This document shows, in pieces, positions 6,364-8,995 of a stretch of DNA of 8,995 nt. The DNA is taken from NCBI GenBank assembly GCA_947630585.1, contig CANRIE010000096.1, positions 1 to 8,995 of the forward strand, read 5' to 3'. Made by a program: the position numbers and the translations under genes. The stretch is from an uncultured Bacilli bacterium (GTDB lineage Bacteria; Bacillota_I; Bacilli_A; RF39; UBA660). Each line of letters begins with the position of its first letter. Position 1 is the stretch's first letter. The notes below the pieces were generated by a model that was not told the DNA's origin, did no database searches, and saw nothing but the letters and a program-made list of their open reading frames with translations.

Positions 6364-7600
6364 AATATGTAACAATTTCTTTGCTACTCTCGACAAGTTT
6401 TCCTTTGTCGCTTTCTTTAATTGTTATTATACTACTATCCCCATCAGAAATAAAACGATTTTTTTCTAATAATTTAAAATTCATTTCAATATCAAAGTCA
6501 ACTCCATTATTATCATAAGCTCGGCATCTTTTTAAGAAGGTTTTATCAAAAGTTTTATCAAATGGAGATACTTCGCTTTCCCAACCAACTCTTAAAGCTG
6601 CCTCCGTTTCATATTGATACCCTTCATAATCTCCTTTTAAGATATAAGCGTAATTTGCATGACTTTTCTTATAAGGTGAACCAAAAGGAAGAGCAACTAT
6701 TTTTAAATAGTCATCAGGAATAATACTTTCTAACTTTTGATACATTTTTCCAACTACTTCTTTTGTTTTCTCAGTACTAATTTTTGTAAAATCTGGATGT
6801 GTTGTTGTATGATTTCCAATGTCATACCCGTTTTTAATTAACCATTTCATGATATCTTCATTATATTCTTTTTGATTACAAAGTTCAGCATTTAAGAAGA
6901 ATGTTGCTGTAACTCCATAATCTGGATATTTCTTCTTGATACTTTCTAATATTCCAATTGCAGACTTCGGATCAAACTCTAAATTACCATCACTATCTTT
7001 TCCTATTACTTTAAAGTTATTAGCATTCCCATCATCAAAAGTTAAAACAATTGGACTATATCCAATAGGCACATTAATCTCTCCATCAATATAATCTTTT
7101 AATCTTACCATCCTATATCCTTTTTCATAATAAAACTCTAAATCTTTAAGAAATGCATCACTAGTTCTTGAATAACCATCTTTATCAACATTTCCTCCAA
7201 TATACTTAGGCTCTGTATCAATTATTTGATGATACATCATAATTGGAACTTTTCCTAGTTCATTAACACCTTTTTCTTGAAATTCAGTTAGAGGAATACT
7301 TCCTTTAGAAACTGTTATTTCTAAGATATTATCATTTAATAAACTTTCAATTACAACATCTTTTTTAACATCATCACTATAAATATAATTAGTCTTTACT
7401 TCTAAATTATTCTTTTTAGCATATTCGTTTACTCGACTTACCTCCATATTTTTAAAATCAGTTATTTTTTCTTCTTCATGATTATTACTATAACTTGGCT
7501 TCTTATTAACCATGGTTAAAATAATTGCTCCAATTATTACAACTACTATAAAAACCATTACTCCCCAAACCTTTTTTTTTAATTTTCTTTTTCTTCTCAT
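6362..7600 (-). CDS. Membrane-anchored PASTA-domain polysaccharide deacetylase (NodB family)
   Basis: A 412-residue protein starting MRRKRKLKKK. A very basic N-terminus is followed by one transmembrane segment at about 11-31, which predicts an N-in anchor. Residues about 45-100 (ITDFKNMEVSRVNEYAKKNN up to ITVSKG) read as a single PASTA-like domain, a fold that binds peptidoglycan or muropeptide. The rest is a NodB carbohydrate esterase 4 domain: MMYHQI at 121-126, the Asp motif TFDDG at 187-191, the zinc-histidine motif HTTTH at 264-268, and PFG at 305-307. The likely role is deacetylation of N-acetyl groups on a cell-wall or surface polysaccharide outside the cell. The ATG at 7598-7600 is preferred over an upstream in-frame TTG at 7627, because a -10 box overlaps the TTG region. 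A GTGAT match precedes the ATG. It is first in an operon with galE and divergent from the gene at 7690. Confidence 0.88.
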   Translation of the reverse strand: MRRKRKLKKKVWGVMVFIVVVIIGAIILTMVNKKPSYSNNHEEEKITDFKNMEVSRVNEYAKKNNLEVKTNYIYSDDVKKDVVIESLLNDNILEITVSKGSIPLTEFQEKGVNELGKVPIMMYHQIIDTEPKYIGGNVDKDGYSRTSDAFLKDLEFYYEKGYRMVRLKDYIDGEINVPIGYSPIVLTFDDGNANNFKVIGKDSDGNLEFDPKSAIGILESIKKKYPDYGVTATFFLNAELCNQKEYNEDIMKWLIKNGYDIGNHTTTHPDFTKISTEKTKEVVGKMYQKLESIIPDDYLKIVALPFGSPYKKSHANYAYILKGDYEGYQYETEAALRVGWESEVSPFDKTFDKTFLKRCRAYDNNGVDFDIEMNFKLLEKNRFISDGDSSIITIKESDKGKLVESSKEIVTY

Positions 7601-7615
7601 AACTATCACATAATT

Positions 7616-7627
7616 ATTATATACCAA
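7616..7627 (-). promoter_or_regulatory. -10 region of the deacetylase-galE operon
   Basis: The minus strand reads TTGGTATATAAT, containing TATAAT (7616-7621) and a TGG preceding TATATA that could act as an extended -10. No convincing -35 lies at 16-18 bases; TTGATA at 7645-7650 is too far away (23 bases). The start would fall near 7609, giving a leader of about nine bases before the ATG at 7600. Confidence 0.4.
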
Positions 7628-7689
7628 ATTATCTAAAAAAACTATATCAATAATTTATTTTTTTCATAAACTATTAGTAGGTGAATACT

Positions 7690-7908
7690 ATGTTTAAAAA
7701 AAGAAACCATGGAATGTTTTGTTATTGTTCAATGTGTAGAACGAGAAGAAAAACTAGCATTCTTTATAATGTTGTTATAAGTATTTTCTTAATTATCTGT
7801 GCATATCAATTAATAATTATTTTTTTAGCTTTTACAAGAATTAATATCTTTATTTTATTTTTAGAGTTTTTATTCTTAATGTTTTTATTAACAAGAAGTT
7901 TATTTTAA
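7690..7908 (+). CDS. Small membrane protein with N-terminal CxCxxC motif (unrecognised)
   Basis: A 72-residue protein beginning MFKKRNHGMF. It has a cysteine cluster, CYCSMCRTRRK (C11, C13, C16), followed by two hydrophobic helices at about 26-48 and 52-69 and ending LLTRSLF. The basic residues before the first helix predict a cytoplasmic N-terminus, so the cysteines would face the cytosol. Three cysteines with H7 nearby could bind zinc or form half of a ribbon completed in a dimer. The ATG at 7690 is preferred over a GTG at 7681, because the AGGTGA ribosome binding site (7679-7684) includes that GTG and is well spaced from the ATG. It is divergent from the deacetylase operon and convergent with the pyrH operon, sharing its terminator. 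No clear promoter is visible in the T-rich upstream 50 bases. I do not recognise a family. Confidence 0.65.
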   Translation: MFKKRNHGMFCYCSMCRTRRKTSILYNVVISIFLIICAYQLIIIFLAFTRINIFILFLEFLFLMFLLTRSLF

Positions 7909-7947
7909 AAAAAATTCGGAAAAATCAACTAATCCGAAGTTTTTTTA
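7908..7947. terminator. Bidirectional terminator between convergent operons
   Basis: TTCGGA (7915-7920) pairs with TCCGAA (7933-7938) across a 12-base loop. The stem is flanked by a run of A on the left (from 7907) and a run of T on the right (7940-7946), so each strand has a stem followed by a U-tract. It serves the plus gene ending at 7908 and the minus gene whose TAG stop (7929-7931) lies in the loop. One arm is therefore inside the last codons of the minus gene. Confidence 0.85.
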
Positions 7948-8165
7948 TTTTTATTCTTCTTTTCACGTTTAGAATCATCATCTACTATTCCATAATAGTA
8001 TTTAGTTACATATAAAAGACAAAATGGAATAAGTCCAAAAAGAAATGATATTACTCTAAAAAGAGCAAATGCTTCTAAAACAATTGTTAAGAAACTAAAT
8101 ATTATCATTAAGTATCTTAAAATTTTTTTCTTTTTATAAACATTATATTTTTCTTCATCAGTCAT
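7929..8165 (-). CDS. Small two-helix membrane protein downstream of pyrH (unrecognised)
   Basis: A 78-residue protein with a charged, Lys/Tyr-rich N-terminus (MTDEEKYNVYKKKKILRY). Hydrophobic segments lie at about 18-36 and 38-54. The tail is highly charged (DDDSKREKKNKNKKTSD) and predicted cytoplasmic, like the N-terminus. There is no catalytic motif or recognisable family. Its ATG (8163-8165) overlaps the pyrH stop by eight bases, with the GGTGAT ribosome binding site lying inside the end of pyrH. It is therefore translated as part of the tmk-pyrH operon and probably coupled. The transcript ends at the shared hairpin overlapping its last codons. Function unknown. Confidence 0.75.
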   Translation of the reverse strand: MTDEEKYNVYKKKKILRYLMIIFSFLTIVLEAFALFRVISFLFGLIPFCLLYVTKYYYGIVDDDSKREKKNKNKKTSD

Positions 8166-8859
8166 TTTTAATCACCGTACCAACATCTTCCCCATTTAAA
8201 ACTTTAATTAAATTTTCTTGGTCATTAAAATTAATAACTAAAATATCTTTATTATATTCCATACAATCTTTTATACATTTAAGATCCATTACTTTTATTT
8301 CAGGATTATCAAGTACTTCTTTATGAGTTAGTTTTTTATATAAAATTGCATCCTTATATTTATTAGGATCTTTATCATACACCCCATCAACATTTGTAAG
8401 TTTAATGATAACATCAGCCCCAATCATAATTGCTTTCATACTTGCTGCAGTATCTGTTGAGCAACCAATATGACCAGTTCCACCACTAAAAATTATAACT
8501 ACTCCTTCATTATACATTTTCTTTAATTCATCTTCGCTATGATATTCAATTAATTCATGAAAATCAAATGGTGATGAAATAACATTTTTGATATTTTCTT
8601 TGGTAAACGCATCCCTTAAAGCTAAAGCATTCATGGTTGTACCTAACATTCCCATTGAATCAGCATTAATGGCTTCCATATCTTGATGGCTTCGTCCTCG
8701 AAAGAAATTTCCTCCTCCAACAACTACACTAATATTAATTCCCATTGCTTGAACTTTTTTAATTAACCTTGCAATTTCTCTTGTTTTTTCTTTATTTATA
8801 TTTTCCGCTTCACTCATAAGTGACTCGCCACTTAATTTTAATAATATATTTTTATACAT
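8158..8859 (-). CDS. pyrH: UMP kinase
   Basis: Phosphorylates UMP to UDP with ATP in the cytoplasm, feeding all pyrimidine nucleotide synthesis. It is a 233-residue member of the amino-acid-kinase fold, near the usual 235-245. The N-terminal LLKLSGES is at 6-13. VVGGGNFFRG is at 46-55. D67 in ADSMGMLGTTMNALALRD matches the UMP-contacting aspartate. The nucleotide loop GGTG is at 126-129, then STDTAA, and NVDGVYDKDP is at 156-165. Two oddities: the loop usually reading GTGNPFFTTD is GTGHIGCSTD here, and the segment usually containing MDR before ADxMGML reads MEAIN. The ATG at 8857-8859 follows GGAG by seven bases and overlaps the tmk stop by eight. The TGA stop falls at the normal family end and is followed by a second TGA. 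The usual neighbours tsf and frr are absent from the visible part. Confidence 0.93.
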   Translation of the reverse strand: MYKNILLKLSGESLMSEAENINKEKTREIARLIKKVQAMGINISVVVGGGNFFRGRSHQDMEAINADSMGMLGTTMNALALRDAFTKENIKNVISSPFDFHELIEYHSEDELKKMYNEGVVIIFSGGTGHIGCSTDTAASMKAIMIGADVIIKLTNVDGVYDKDPNKYKDAILYKKLTHKEVLDNPEIKVMDLKCIKDCMEYNKDILVINFNDQENLIKVLNGEDVGTVIKND

Positions 8860-8995
8860 CTTTATTCTCCATATATTCTTCTAAATTATCTAATATTTCT
8901 TTATTAATATCTTCAATTTCTCTTATTTTATTATCTTTTATACAATTAATATTTTTCCAGTTATATAGTGTTGCAAGTTCCATGTAAGCAGCTTC
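8852..8995 (-). CDS. tmk: Probable thymidylate kinase, C-terminal fragment
   Basis: The last 47 residues of a gene entering from the right edge, ending NKEILDNLEEYMENKDV before TAA (8852-8854). The segment AYMELATLYNWKNINCIKDN followed by IREIEDINKEI looks like the C-terminus of dTMP kinase. In that family a Y-x-x-L-A-(K/T)-x-x-W segment precedes a (V/I)-(I/N)-(D/N) strand and a final SIE(D/E)I helix. dTMP kinase converts dTMP to dTDP with ATP. The P-loop, DR and lid motifs lie outside the window, so this rests on the tail only. The stop overlaps the pyrH start (ATGTATAA on the minus strand), placing it in the same operon. Confidence 0.65.
   Translation of the reverse strand, partial: EAAYMELATLYNWKNINCIKDNKIREIEDINKEILDNLEEYMENKDV

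Noticed and set aside
6355..6396. Fourteen-residue N-terminal extension of GalE
   Set aside because: The extension overlaps the deacetylase gene, precedes the AGGAGG site, and puts non-family residues before the Rossmann strand MKVLVTGG.
7601..7627. TTG start giving a nine-residue extension of the deacetylase
   Set aside because: The region overlaps a -10 box and has no SD upstream. The ATG at 7600 gives a normal basic N-terminus before the membrane anchor.
8690..8859. Alternative genetic code (UGA = Trp)
   Set aside because: Tryptophan is encoded by TGG in several genes here, and the TGA ending pyrH falls exactly where UMP kinases normally stop.

Overview
The window is an AT-rich, gene-dense bacterial chromosome segment, roughly 30% G+C by eye. 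It fits a low-GC Bacillota lineage, most plausibly an uncultured Bacilli or Mollicutes-neighbour gut-type bacterium. The basis is the codon bias, GGAGG/GGTGAT ribosome binding sites, a VrrA/YqfQ-like protein and short U-tailed hairpin terminators. Tryptophan is encoded by TGG, and pyrH stops at TGA where the UMP-kinase family normally ends, so the standard bacterial code applies rather than the mycoplasma UGA=Trp code. I see no tRNA, rRNA, CRISPR array, transposon, integrase or phage gene. No gap between genes exceeds about 90 bases.

Nearly everything is on the minus strand, so transcription runs right to left. At the right edge is the 3' end of a probable thymidylate kinase (tmk). It overlaps pyrH (UMP kinase), which overlaps a 78-residue two-helix membrane protein. 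This kinase operon ends in a hairpin shared with the convergent small plus-strand gene at 7690-7908, which encodes a CxCxxC membrane microprotein. Divergent from that gene is a second minus-strand operon: a membrane-anchored PASTA plus NodB polysaccharide deacetylase, then galE (UDP-glucose 4-epimerase). The galE terminator appears to lie antisense inside the 3' end of the convergent VrrA/YqfQ-like gene at 4943-5368, and the two stop codons overlap.

Divergent from the VrrA-like gene is a third minus-strand unit. It contains a cysteine-rich two-helix membrane protein, truB (tRNA pseudouridine-55 synthase), and a 589-residue surface protein with six BIG2 immunoglobulin-like repeats behind a signal anchor. 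The last of these has its own promoter. A hairpin terminator then abuts the promoter of argS (arginyl-tRNA synthetase), whose C-terminus runs off the left edge.

The content is core housekeeping (tmk, pyrH, truB, argS) interleaved with envelope genes (deacetylase, epimerase, Ig-like surface protein, three small membrane proteins and a VrrA-like protein). I found no convincing new defence or mobile system. The items most worth a second look are the PASTA-NodB fusion, the altered nucleotide-binding loop of PyrH, the pilin-like cysteine-rich membrane protein next to truB, the CxCxxC microprotein, and the terminator embedded in an opposing gene.
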